This document shows, one piece after another, positions 37,363-45,296 of a stretch of 64,000 nucleotides of DNA. The DNA is from Streptomyces sp. RFCAC02. Lineage in GTDB: Bacteria > Actinomycetota > Actinomycetes > Streptomycetales > Streptomycetaceae. The position numbers and the translations under genes are program-made. The stretch lies in assembly GCF_004193175.1 (NCBI RefSeq), contig NZ_SAUH01000001.1, positions 1,901,501 to 1,965,500 on the forward strand, read 5' to 3'. The first letter of the stretch is position 1. Every line of letters starts with the position of its first letter. The notes under the pieces are model-generated. The model was given only the letters and a program-made list of their open reading frames with translations. It was not told the origin of the DNA and searched no databases.

Positions 37363-39435
37363 TCAGGACCCCGCCATCTCCTCCCGCACCGCCCGGACGA
37401 GGGCGGTGACGCGCGCCGAGGTCGTCAGCTCCTCCAGGGTGACGGGCCGCCCCGCGCCGTCCGCGACGGGCAGCCGCCAGTTGGGGTACTCGCGCCAGGT
37501 GCCCGGCAGGTTCTGCGGGCGGCGGTCCCCCACCATGTCGGGCAGCCAGATCCCGATCATCCGCGCCGGCGTCCTGGCGAGGAACCGGTACGCGGCCGCG
37601 ATCTGGCCCTCCTCCGTCGCGCCCGGCGGCAGCAGCCCGAGCCGCGCGAACACCGCCTGCCACTCGGCGCTCTCGGCGAGCGCGGCGTTCAGCTCGCCGG
37701 TGCCGGGCGCGAGCAGACCGAGGCGCTCCCGCAGCCGCACGTGGTCCCCGGCGAGGCGGGCGGCGGTGGACGGCAGGTCGTGCGTGGTGACGGTGGCCAG
37801 GCAGTCGGCCCGCCACGCCTCCGGCGGCAGCGGCGGGCTGCCGGGGGCCGCCCAGTCCCGCTCGAACCACAGCACCGAGGTGCCGGCGACCCCGCGGTCC
37901 GCCAGCTCCTCGCGCACGCCGGGCTCGACCGTGCCGAGGTCCTCCCCGATGACGACGGCCCCCGCCCGCTCCGCCTCCAGTGCGAGGACGCCCAGCATCG
38001 CGTCGGCGTCGTAGGTCACATAGGTGCCCTCCGACGGCGCCGCGCCCTCCGGGATCCACCACAGCCGGAACTGGCCCATCACATGGTCGACGCGCAGTCC
38101 GCCCGCGTGCCGCAGCAGCCCGGCGAGCAGCTCGCGGTACGGGGCGTAGCCGTGCTCCGCCAGCGCGTCGGGCCGCCAGGGCGGCAGGCCCCAGTCCTGG
38201 CCGTCCGCGTTGAACGCGTCGGGGGGCGCCCCCGCCGACATGCCGGACGCCAGGATCCCCTGTTGCGCCCAGGCGTCGGAACCGTTCGGGTGAACGCCGA
38301 GGGCGAGGTCGTGGACGAGCCCGATCGTCATGCCGGACGCCTGCGCCGAGCGCTGGGCGCGCCGGAGCTGGATGTCGGTGAGCCAGGCGAGCCAGCTGTG
38401 GAAGTCGATGCGGTCCAGGTGGTCGCCGCGCGCGCGTGCCGTCTCCGGCGACCTGGGGTCGCGCAGCCCCGGCGACCAGGAGCGCCAGTCAGGGCCGTGC
38501 AGCTCGGCCAGCGCGCACCAGGTGGCGTGGTCCTCCAGCGCCTGGCCCTGCTCGGCGAGGAACGCCCAGTACGAGGCGTACCGGCCGGGGCTGAGCGGGA
38601 CGGCGCGGACGATCTCCAGCGCCTGCCGCTTCAGCGCCCACACGGCGTCCCGGTCGATCGGGGCGCCCTTCTCCAGGACGGCGGTCCGCAGCGCGGCGGC
38701 GCGGGCGATGAGCCGGTCGGTGCGGTGGCGGGCCTCGGGGCCGAGGTAGGCGTACTCGGGGATGTCCTCGATGCGCAGGTGCACCGGGTCGGCGTACCTG
38801 CGGGTGCCGGGCCGGTAGGGGGACGGGTCGGTGGCCTCGCCCGAGCCGCCGGGGACGGCGGCGTGGAGCGGGTTGAGCTGGATGAAGCCGGCGCCCAGGA
38901 CGTGTCCCGCCCAGGTGGCGAGGTCGGCGAGGTCCACCAGGTCGCCCATGCCCCAGGAGCGGGCGGACAGCAGCGAGTAGAGCTGGACGAGGAGCCCGAC
39001 GCTGCGGCCCGGCGCGCCCGGCAGCCGGGCGGGCGCGGCGATCAGGGTGGCGTCGGCGGCGCGGCCGTCGGGGGCGGTGGCGCGGAGCGTGTGGTAGCCG
39101 GGCGGCAGCGCGCCGGACGTGCCGGCGGGGAGGGTGCCGTCGTCGGCGAGGGCGAGCGTACGGCCGTCGCCGGTGGTGATCCGCAGGGCGGTGCCATGGG
39201 GCAGGCCCGCGAGGACGGCGGGCGGCAGGGCGTTCGTGCCGCGGACGGCGACGGTGGGCGGCAGGAGGCGGCCGGCCCCGGGGGCCGCCTCGTCGGGGTC
39301 GGCGCCGGGATCGACGCCGAGGGCGGTCAGGACGGCGGCGACGGTGTCCTCGGGGACGTTGACGCGCCGGCCGGGCGAGGGTTCGTAGGAGGTGGCGACG
39401 CCGTGCGCCGCGGCGAGCCGGGGCAGCCGGTCCAT
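37363..39435 (-). CDS. malQ: 4-alpha-glucanotransferase (amylomaltase)
   Basis: 690 residues, GH77. Conserved parts seen: SARSWGMGDLVDLADL, FIQLNPLHAA, SPYRPGTRRYADPVHLRIEDI, LVHDLALGVHPNGSDAW, GLRVDHVMGQFRLWWIP (catalytic Asp nucleophile), VVIGEDLGTVEPGV (general acid Glu) and TVTTHDLPS (third Asp). The N-terminal about 150 residues form the beta-rich extra domain common to bacterial MalQ. It disproportionates maltodextrins in glycogen/maltose metabolism. ATG 39435 overlaps the preceding stop (TGATG), so it is coupled to the small upstream frame; nothing in the extension to 39672 looks like MalQ. Confidence 0.95.
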   Translation of the reverse strand: MDRLPRLAAAHGVATSYEPSPGRRVNVPEDTVAAVLTALGVDPGADPDEAAPGAGRLLPPTVAVRGTNALPPAVLAGLPHGTALRITTGDGRTLALADDGTLPAGTSGALPPGYHTLRATAPDGRAADATLIAAPARLPGAPGRSVGLLVQLYSLLSARSWGMGDLVDLADLATWAGHVLGAGFIQLNPLHAAVPGGSGEATDPSPYRPGTRRYADPVHLRIEDIPEYAYLGPEARHRTDRLIARAAALRTAVLEKGAPIDRDAVWALKRQALEIVRAVPLSPGRYASYWAFLAEQGQALEDHATWCALAELHGPDWRSWSPGLRDPRSPETARARGDHLDRIDFHSWLAWLTDIQLRRAQRSAQASGMTIGLVHDLALGVHPNGSDAWAQQGILASGMSAGAPPDAFNADGQDWGLPPWRPDALAEHGYAPYRELLAGLLRHAGGLRVDHVMGQFRLWWIPEGAAPSEGTYVTYDADAMLGVLALEAERAGAVVIGEDLGTVEPGVREELADRGVAGTSVLWFERDWAAPGSPPLPPEAWRADCLATVTTHDLPSTAARLAGDHVRLRERLGLLAPGTGELNAALAESAEWQAVFARLGLLPPGATEEGQIAAAYRFLARTPARMIGIWLPDMVGDRRPQNLPGTWREYPNWRLPVADGAGRPVTLEELTTSARVTALVRAVREEMAGS

Positions 39436-39665
39436 CAGATCTCGACTGCCTCCGCGCCGGCGCCGGCGGTTCCGCCCGGTTCCGCCGTGAGCGGCGGTTC
39501 GGCGGTGAGGGGCACCTCCGAGGTGAGCGGCGCCGCGTCGCACAGCGGCGGCTCGCTCGTCAGCGGCGGGCAGAACGGGCACTCGGGTGCCGGCCCGAGC
39601 AGGAGATCCCTCAGGAGCTGGGCGTCTCTGTCGGGGGCGTCGGTCGTCCGGGCGGCTCCGGCCAC
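39435..39665 (-). CDS. 76-residue peptide with LTxEPPL repeats, coupled to malQ
   Basis: From GTG 39665, preceded by GGAG at six bases, to a stop that shares one base with the malQ ATG. The N-terminal half is a short helix (RDAQLLRDLLLGPAPECPFCPP) with a CPFC motif. The rest is repetitive: PLTSEPPL, PLTSEVPL, PLTAEPPL, TAEP. The ribosome binding site and coupling argue that it is translated. It may act as a leader that sets malQ translation, or be a small protein of its own. I recognise no family. Confidence 0.55.
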   Translation of the reverse strand: MAGAARTTDAPDRDAQLLRDLLLGPAPECPFCPPLTSEPPLCDAAPLTSEVPLTAEPPLTAEPGGTAGAGAEAVEI

Positions 39666-39778
39666 GGCTCACTCCGTTCGCTGGCGGGGGGGTGGCGTGC
39701 GGTCACGCTTGCTCTACCCAGTCAACGGCACGCCACCCCTCGACGCGACGGGAAAGCGACGCACCTCACGCCCCCCGC

Positions 39779-39826
39779 GCCGCAAGATCTGTCGCACAGA
39801 GGCCACGGCCTCTCGCTTCTTGCGGC
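39779..39826 (-). terminator. Compound stem-loop downstream of the HNH gene
   Basis: GCCGCAAG (39779-39786) pairs with CTTGCGGC (39819-39826) and encloses a perfect 7-bp hairpin AGAGGCC-AC-GGCCTCT (39798-39813). It lies 38 bases after the HNH stop and before the malQ transcription unit; a terminator is the simplest reading. Confidence 0.5.
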
Positions 39827-39863
39827 AGGGGGAACGCGCGGACGAAGGGTGGGGCGCGGCGGC

Positions 39864-40400
39864 TCAGCCGGACCGTCCGTCGATGCGGGCGAGGGCGTCG
39901 TCCGCGCCGTACGGCCGCAGGTACGGCAGCCAGCGCGGGTCGCGGTGGCCGGTGCCGATGATGCGCCAGGCGAGCCCGGACGGCGGCCCCGGTGTGTGCC
40001 GCAGGCGCCAGCCGAGCTCGGCGACGTGCCGGTCGGCCTTGATGTGGTTGCACGAGCGGCAGGCGGCGACGACGTTGTCCCAGGCGTGCCGGCCGCCCCG
40101 GCTGCGCGGGACGACGTGGTCGACGCTGGTGGCGACGCCGCCGCAGTAGGCGCACCGCCCGCCGTCCCGGGCGAACAGCGCCCTGCGGGTCAGCGGCACG
40201 GCCGTCCGGTACGGCACACGGACGAACCGTTTCAGCCTGACGACGCTCGGCGCGGGGACGGCTCGGGTGGCGCTGCGCAGCAGCGTGCCCGAGGTCTCGA
40301 GACTGACGGCCTTGTCGTTCAGCAGCAGGATGAGTGCGCGCCGGACCGGTACGACGCCCAGCGGCTCGTACGACGCGTTGAGGACCAAGACGTGGTGCAC
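39864..40400 (-). CDS. HNH endonuclease family protein
   Basis: 178 residues from GTG 40400 with GGAGGG six bases upstream. The N-terminus VLVLNASYEPLGVVPVRRALILLLNDKA is characteristic of the small HNH proteins widespread in actinobacteria. The nuclease motif is complete: CAYCGG (residues 83-86), VDHVVPRSRGG (Asp94, His95), Asn109 and CRSCNHIKADR. One zinc is expected from the two CxxC pairs. The role in the cell is unknown; no phage or restriction genes are close. It is divergent from mscS. Confidence 0.9.
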   Translation of the reverse strand: MHHVLVLNASYEPLGVVPVRRALILLLNDKAVSLETSGTLLRSATRAVPAPSVVRLKRFVRVPYRTAVPLTRRALFARDGGRCAYCGGVATSVDHVVPRSRGGRHAWDNVVAACRSCNHIKADRHVAELGWRLRHTPGPPSGLAWRIIGTGHRDPRWLPYLRPYGADDALARIDGRSG

Positions 40401-40637
40401 GGACGCCCTCCGTTTCCGTCGGCGGCGCGTGGCTCGCGCCGGGACGATCTCCCTCAGTGTGTCCCGGAGGCGGCCCGTGGCGCCACCACGAGCGGCAATT
40501 GCGCCGTTTGTGTCGTCCGGCGCGCGTGTGCCCGGCCGGGTCCCGTGTGCCGTTCCCCACATCCGTGCGGACCGTTCACCGGGCTGTCTACGGTGGGACA
40601 CCGTTCCAGGACGGCGGGAAGGACCGAGGGAAGGCCG

Positions 40638-41588
40638 ATGGGAGACAACTGGGAGGCGTGGCTGACGCACGGCCTGCGGATCGTGCTGATCCTCGCGGTG
40701 GCGTTCACCGTGCGGTTCGTGGTGCGGCGGGCCATCAGCCGGCTCGTCGGACGCCTGAACCGCGAGGAGGCCGCGCCCCGCAGGGCCGGCACCAGGACCG
40801 GTGCCGGGCACGGCGGGGGGCACACCGGATTCGCGGTGAACCCGGAGCGGCGCCGGCAGCGGTCGGAGACGATCGGCTCGGTCCTGCGCTCCACGGCGTC
40901 GGTCGTGATCCTCGGCACGGCGGCCCTGATGGTGCTGTCCGAGCTGGGCGTGCAGCTCGGTCCGCTCATGGCGAGCGCCGGGATCGCGGGCGTCGCGGTC
41001 GGTTTCGGGGCGCGCAGCCTGGTGGCCGACGTCCTCAACGGCATGTTCATGCTGCTGGAGGACCAGTACGGCGTGGGCGACACGATCGACGCCGGCGAGG
41101 CGAGCGGCACGGTCCTGGAGATCGGCCTGCGCGTGACGACGCTGCGCGGCGAGCAGGGCGAGATCTGGTACGTCCGCAACGGCGAGATCAAGCGCATCGG
41201 CAACCTGAGCCAGGGCTGGTCCACGGCCGCCGTCGACGTCGAGGTGACGGCGGACGCCGACCTGGACCACGTCCGCAAGGTGATCACGGCGGCCGGCGAT
41301 GAGATGTCGTCCACCGCCCCGTACGACGAGCTGCTGTGGGAGCCGGTCAAGGTCCTCGGCGTGGACTCGGTGACGCGCGACGCGATGGTGGTGCGGGTGA
41401 TGGCGAAGGCCCTGCCCGGCGCGGGTCCCGATGTGGAACGGGAGCTGCGCTGGCGGATCAGGCGCGCCCTGGCCGCGGCGGGCATCGCGTCGGACGCGCG
41501 GCCGACGGCCGAGCCGGTGACCGTGCCGCCGCCGTCCCCGGCTGCCCCGGAGGCCGCCGGGGACGGCGCCCCGAAGGAGCAGTCCTGA
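40638..41588 (+). CDS. MscS-family mechanosensitive ion channel
   Basis: 316 residues with three transmembrane helices: IVLILAVAFTVRFVVRRAI, TASVVILGTAALMVLSELG, and the pore helix AGIAGVAVGFGARSLVADVLNGMFMLLEDQYGVGDTID, which carries the Ala/Gly packing pattern of MscS TM3. The beta domain (GTVLEIGLRVTTLRGEQGEIWYVRNGEI) and C-terminal alpha/beta domain follow. It vents solutes on hypo-osmotic shock. The C-terminal tail is Pro/Ala-rich. ATG 40638 has GAGGGAAGG upstream. It is the first gene of the long plus-strand run. Confidence 0.92.
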   Translation: MGDNWEAWLTHGLRIVLILAVAFTVRFVVRRAISRLVGRLNREEAAPRRAGTRTGAGHGGGHTGFAVNPERRRQRSETIGSVLRSTASVVILGTAALMVLSELGVQLGPLMASAGIAGVAVGFGARSLVADVLNGMFMLLEDQYGVGDTIDAGEASGTVLEIGLRVTTLRGEQGEIWYVRNGEIKRIGNLSQGWSTAAVDVEVTADADLDHVRKVITAAGDEMSSTAPYDELLWEPVKVLGVDSVTRDAMVVRVMAKALPGAGPDVERELRWRIRRALAAAGIASDARPTAEPVTVPPPSPAAPEAAGDGAPKEQS

Positions 41589-41663
41589 CGCCGGGCGGCG
41601 CGGGCGGGAAGGCGGAGGAGATGGGGGGTGACGGGTGCCGCGCCGCTCGGTCAGAATGCCCCC

Positions 41664-42293
41664 GTGAGCGAAACCCGATCCTCCGTCATACGCCCCTACC
41701 GGCCGGGCGACCGTGACGCCCTGCACGACATCTGCATCCGCACCGGCCACCTGGGCGGCGACGCGCGGGGCCACTTCCGCGACCCCGACATCCTCCCCGC
41801 CCTCTTCGCGGCGCCCTACGCCGAGCTGGACCCCGGCCTGGTGTTCGTCGCCGACGAGGGCGACGGCGCGTTCGGCTACATCGTGGGGACCGCCGACAGC
41901 ACCGCCTTCTTCGCTGCGTTCAGGGAGCGGTGGCTGCCCACCGTCGCGGACCGCTTCCCCGAGCCGGAGGGCGAGCCGGCCGGCCCCGACGAGGACCTGC
42001 GCTCCCTGCTGCACCACGCCGAGCGGATGCTCGTCCCCGAGATCGCTGCCGAGTACCCCGCGCACCTGCACATCGATCTGCTCCCCCACGGCCAGGGCCG
42101 CGGCCTCGGGCGGAAGCTGATGGGGACGTACCTCGACGCCCTGCGGGAGCGCGGCGTGCCGGGCGTGCACCTCGGCATGAGCCCGGAGAACACACGTGCC
42201 CGCGCGTTCTACGACCGCATGGGCTTCGTCCTGCTGCCCGAGCCGGACGACGAGCCGGGGCCGACGATCCACCTGGGCATGCGTCTGTCCTGA
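41664..42293 (+). CDS. GNAT family N-acetyltransferase
   Basis: 209 residues from GTG 41664 (SETRSSVIRPYRPGDRDALHDIC). The GNAT core includes DPGLVFVADEGDGAFGYIVG (strand 4), the acetyl-CoA pyrophosphate loop in HIDLLPHGQGRGLGRKLMG and LGMSPENTRARAFYDRMGFV. The insertion with FRERWLPTVADRF and HHAERML is typical of the group related to the acetyltransferase-like domain of O-GlcNAcase. The substrate is unknown. ATG 41628 would add 12 residues. 75 bases separate it from mscS. Confidence 0.87.
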   Translation: MSETRSSVIRPYRPGDRDALHDICIRTGHLGGDARGHFRDPDILPALFAAPYAELDPGLVFVADEGDGAFGYIVGTADSTAFFAAFRERWLPTVADRFPEPEGEPAGPDEDLRSLLHHAERMLVPEIAAEYPAHLHIDLLPHGQGRGLGRKLMGTYLDALRERGVPGVHLGMSPENTRARAFYDRMGFVLLPEPDDEPGPTIHLGMRLS

Positions 42294-42310
42294 CGGCGCA
42301 CGCGCTCGCT

Positions 42311-42402
42311 GGGAACCGGCCGGCCGGGCCGCGCGTCCACCCGGGCGGGGACCGGTCGGGAACCGATGGGGAACCGGTGTGCGAACGGACGGGGAATCCG
42401 GA
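42311..42402 (+). repeat. Cluster of GGGAACCG-type repeats upstream of the glnX operon
   Basis: Five related elements: GGGAACCGG (42311), GGGGACCGG (42347), GGGAACCGA (42358), GGGGAACCGG (42368) and GGGGAATCCGG (42391). The core GGAACC resembles the -35 element of ECF sigma factors, but none has a clear -10 partner. They lie 120-210 bases before the GTG of the GlnX-like gene. Confidence 0.45.
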
Positions 42403-42522
42403 CGTACCGGAAGATCGCGATAGCGACAAGATCCGCGGCGGGGCCTGTGGGGGGACCCCGCCGGGCGGCATACTTCTCGCCGTGGCCCCGTGCCGGATTC
42501 CACGAGGGGGAGGGGCACCACC

Positions 42523-44025
42523 GTGACGCACCCGTCCACCACGCCGCCGGCGCACGCGCCGGGCGGCGCGCCGCCCGGGATTCCGGGCGCGCGGACACCC
42601 GGCCGCGAGCCGGCCGCGGGCGGGACAGCACCGCCCGCGGCGGTCCCGCCCCGCCGGGCCGCCGCGTGGCGCGAGGCCGCGGCCCGCCTGCGCCGTGCCG
42701 CGCGCACCGAGCCCGGCAGGCTGCGGGCCGTCGGCGCCCTGCTCGCCGGGCTGCTGCTGGCGTTCGGCGCGGTGACGGCGTACCAGGTCCAGGACCGCAG
42801 CGCGGCCGCCGACACCGTCCGGCGCACGAGCCAGCCGCTCAGCACCATCGCCGCCGAGATCTACCGCAGCCTCGCGGACGCCAACACGACGGCGGTGAAC
42901 GGCTTCCTGGCCGGCGACGGCGAGACGGCCGCCACGCGCACCGCGTACCGGCGCGACATCGCCGAGGCCGCGGGCGCCCTCGCGAGGGCGGCGTCCGACA
43001 CCTCGACGTCGGCCGAGTCCGAGCGGTACATCGCCTGCCTGAGCCGCGGACTGCCCGTCTACTCGGGCCTCGTGGAGGCCGCCCGCGCGAACAACCGCCA
43101 GCGCCTGCCCCTCGGCGGCGCGTACCTGCGGTACGCCGACGACCTGATGCAGCGCGGCGTCCCGACGGCCCTCGCCGCCGACACCGGAGCGGCCCCGGAC
43201 TGCGACGCCGACGGCGACGGCACCGACGACGGCCTGCTGCCGACGGCCGAGGCGCTGTACCGGCTGGAGACGGCCAGGTTCCGCGACGACCTCGCCGACG
43301 CGGGCAGCCGCCCGTGGGCCGCGCTCGCGGTGGGCGGCGCGGCCGTCGTCGTCCTGGTGTGGGCGCAGCGCCGCCATTACCTCCGCACGAACCGCGTGCT
43401 GAACCCCGGGCTGCTCGCCGCCACGGCGACCACCGCCGTGCTGCTGCTGTGGCTCGCCGGCGCGCAGACCCTCTCGCGGGCGGCGCACGACGACATACGG
43501 CAGGGTCCGGCGCTGTCCCTGCCCACGCTGAACGACGCGCGGATCGCGGCCCTCAAGGCGCACGGCGACGAGAGCCTCGCCCTGGTGGCGCGGGGCGGCA
43601 GCGACGTGTTCGAGGACAGCTACCGGGAGGCCGTCCGCGAACTCGGCGGCGCGGACAACGGGCTGCTGGCGCAGGCGGCGGGCCTCGCGGGCGACGAGGC
43701 CCGCGCGCACATCACGGCCGCCGCCGACGCCACGGAGACCTGGCGGACGCGGCACAACCTGTCGCAGGCGGCGGAGCGCGAGGGTGACTACGACGGCGCC
43801 GTCGCGTTCGTCATCGGTGCGGAGGAGTCCACGCAGGAGGCGTTCCACGCGGTGGACACGGCCCTCGGGGAGGCGGTGGCGGCCGAGCAGGACCGCTTCG
43901 ACGCGGCGGCCGACCGTGCCCGCCGTTCCCTGACGGGCCTGGCCGCGGGCGCCGGCGTGCTCGGCGTCCTCGGCACGGCGGCCGCGCTGAGCGGCATGGG
44001 CCGCCGTCTGTCGGAGTACCGGTGA
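42523..44025 (+). CDS. glnX: GlnX-like four-helix membrane sensor protein
   Basis: 500 residues from GTG 42523, preceded by a GAGGGGGAGGGG ribosome binding site. Four transmembrane helices at about 68-88, 264-281, 297-315 and 470-490 create two large extracytoplasmic helical domains (about 175 and 150 residues) that look like four-helix-bundle chemoreceptor sensors (VRRTSQPLSTIAAEIYRSLADANT). No HAMP or signalling domain follows. The first loop has an EF-hand-like acidic stretch DCDADGDGTDDG and two Cys. In mycobacteria GlnX passes the GlnH ligand state to PknG; identical gene order here supports the name. Confidence 0.8.
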   Translation: MTHPSTTPPAHAPGGAPPGIPGARTPGREPAAGGTAPPAAVPPRRAAAWREAAARLRRAARTEPGRLRAVGALLAGLLLAFGAVTAYQVQDRSAAADTVRRTSQPLSTIAAEIYRSLADANTTAVNGFLAGDGETAATRTAYRRDIAEAAGALARAASDTSTSAESERYIACLSRGLPVYSGLVEAARANNRQRLPLGGAYLRYADDLMQRGVPTALAADTGAAPDCDADGDGTDDGLLPTAEALYRLETARFRDDLADAGSRPWAALAVGGAAVVVLVWAQRRHYLRTNRVLNPGLLAATATTAVLLLWLAGAQTLSRAAHDDIRQGPALSLPTLNDARIAALKAHGDESLALVARGGSDVFEDSYREAVRELGGADNGLLAQAAGLAGDEARAHITAAADATETWRTRHNLSQAAEREGDYDGAVAFVIGAEESTQEAFHAVDTALGEAVAAEQDRFDAAADRARRSLTGLAAGAGVLGVLGTAAALSGMGRRLSEYR

Positions 44026-44038
44026 GGAGGGGGACCCC

Positions 44039-45211
44039 ATGCGCCGCTTGAACGCGGGCCGGACGGATCGCACGCACGGCACCGAGGGCACCGACCGTGG
44101 GGAGCGCGGCCGGCCGCGGTGGCGGACCGTCCTGCTGTCCGCCACGTGTCTCGGGCTGGCGTGCGCCGCCGTGCTGACGGCGCTGGTCGCCACGGACGGC
44201 GGGTCCGGCGGCACCGAGCCGCGGGCCGGCCGGCCGCAGGCCGCCGGGGGCACGGACACGGACGTCCTCGCCGCCGGGGACGGCTGCGGCGGCAACGACC
44301 CGGCCCACCCCGAGGCCAGTGAACCGGCGGCCGAGAACGCCGGGCTCGCCGTCCGCGAGATCCAGGAGCGGGGCAAGCTGATCGTCGGCATCGACGTCAA
44401 CAGCTACCTGTGGGGTTACCGCGACCCGTCGTCGGGCCGCATCATGGGCTTCGACATCGACCTGGTGCAGGCGATCGCCGCGAGCATCCTCGGGACCGAC
44501 GATCCGGCCGTCACCTATCTCGCGATCCCGACGAACCAGCGCGAGGAGGCCATCCTCGAGGGCACCGTCGACATGGTGGTGCGGACGATGTCCATCACCT
44601 GCACGCGCCGCGAGAACGGCATCGACTTCTCCACCGCCTACTTCAGCACGGGCCAGCAGATGCTGGTCCCCGCCGGCTCGCCCGTCACCGGCTTCGACGG
44701 GACGCTGCAGGGCCGGCGGGTGTGCGTCGCCGCCGGCTCGTCGGCGGCGGGGCTGTTCGGCGTCGCGGACGAGGGCGCCGGGATCGTGGACGTGCCCGAC
44801 GGCACCGCCGTCGAGGGCACGGACTTCGCGAGCGAGGACCTGTCCGCCCTGGTGGTGCCGAACCACCTCGACTGCCTCGTCCGCCTCCAGCTCGGCGAGG
44901 CCGACGCGCTGGTGACCGACCAGGCCCTGGCGCTCGGGCACATCGCGCAGGACCGCGGGATGCGGATGGTGGGCCAGCCGCTCGGCCGGGAGTACTACGG
45001 CGTGGCCATGGCGCGCGGCAAGAACGACCTCGTCGGGTGGGTCAACTCCGTGCTGGAGGAGTACCGGGCGGGCGGCTCGGCCAGTGACTGGCGCGCGGCC
45101 TACGACACCTGGCTCGCCGACGCGGTGGGGCAGGGCACGCGGCGCGACGGCGAGCGGGCCGAGGTCCCCGACTTCCCGTCCACGCCGCCCGACCCGCTCT
45201 ACCGCGAGTGA
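44039..45211 (+). CDS. glnH: GlnH-like glutamate/aspartate-binding protein
   Basis: 390 residues. An N-terminal membrane segment (TVLLSATCLGLACAAVLTALVA, about 30-51) lacks a proper lipobox (GLAC), so it may be a signal anchor. The substrate-binding domain from about 105 has LIVGIDVNSYLWGYRDPSSGRIMGFDIDLVQAIA, VDMVVRTMSITCTRRE and ADALVTDQALALGH, typical of family-3 amino-acid-binding proteins. No amino-acid permease or ATPase is present, so it probably acts as a sensor rather than a transporter part. It starts 13 bases after the GlnX stop. Confidence 0.88.
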   Translation: MRRLNAGRTDRTHGTEGTDRGERGRPRWRTVLLSATCLGLACAAVLTALVATDGGSGGTEPRAGRPQAAGGTDTDVLAAGDGCGGNDPAHPEASEPAAENAGLAVREIQERGKLIVGIDVNSYLWGYRDPSSGRIMGFDIDLVQAIAASILGTDDPAVTYLAIPTNQREEAILEGTVDMVVRTMSITCTRRENGIDFSTAYFSTGQQMLVPAGSPVTGFDGTLQGRRVCVAAGSSAAGLFGVADEGAGIVDVPDGTAVEGTDFASEDLSALVVPNHLDCLVRLQLGEADALVTDQALALGHIAQDRGMRMVGQPLGREYYGVAMARGKNDLVGWVNSVLEEYRAGGSASDWRAAYDTWLADAVGQGTRRDGERAEVPDFPSTPPDPLYRE

Positions 45212-45296
45212 CCGGCGCCCGGCCAGGGGAGGCACACGGCGAGCACCACCGCAGCACCGCACCACTGCGATCCGATGATGTGATGAGGGGAGAACC

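Noticed and set aside
39864..40400. HNH protein as part of a phage or homing element
   Set aside because: No phage genes, intron or inserted host gene; it is the small widespread actinobacterial HNH family.
42358..42420. SigR-type promoter GGGAAT upstream of glnX
   Set aside because: The element at 42392 has CGC instead of GTT after 18 bases.
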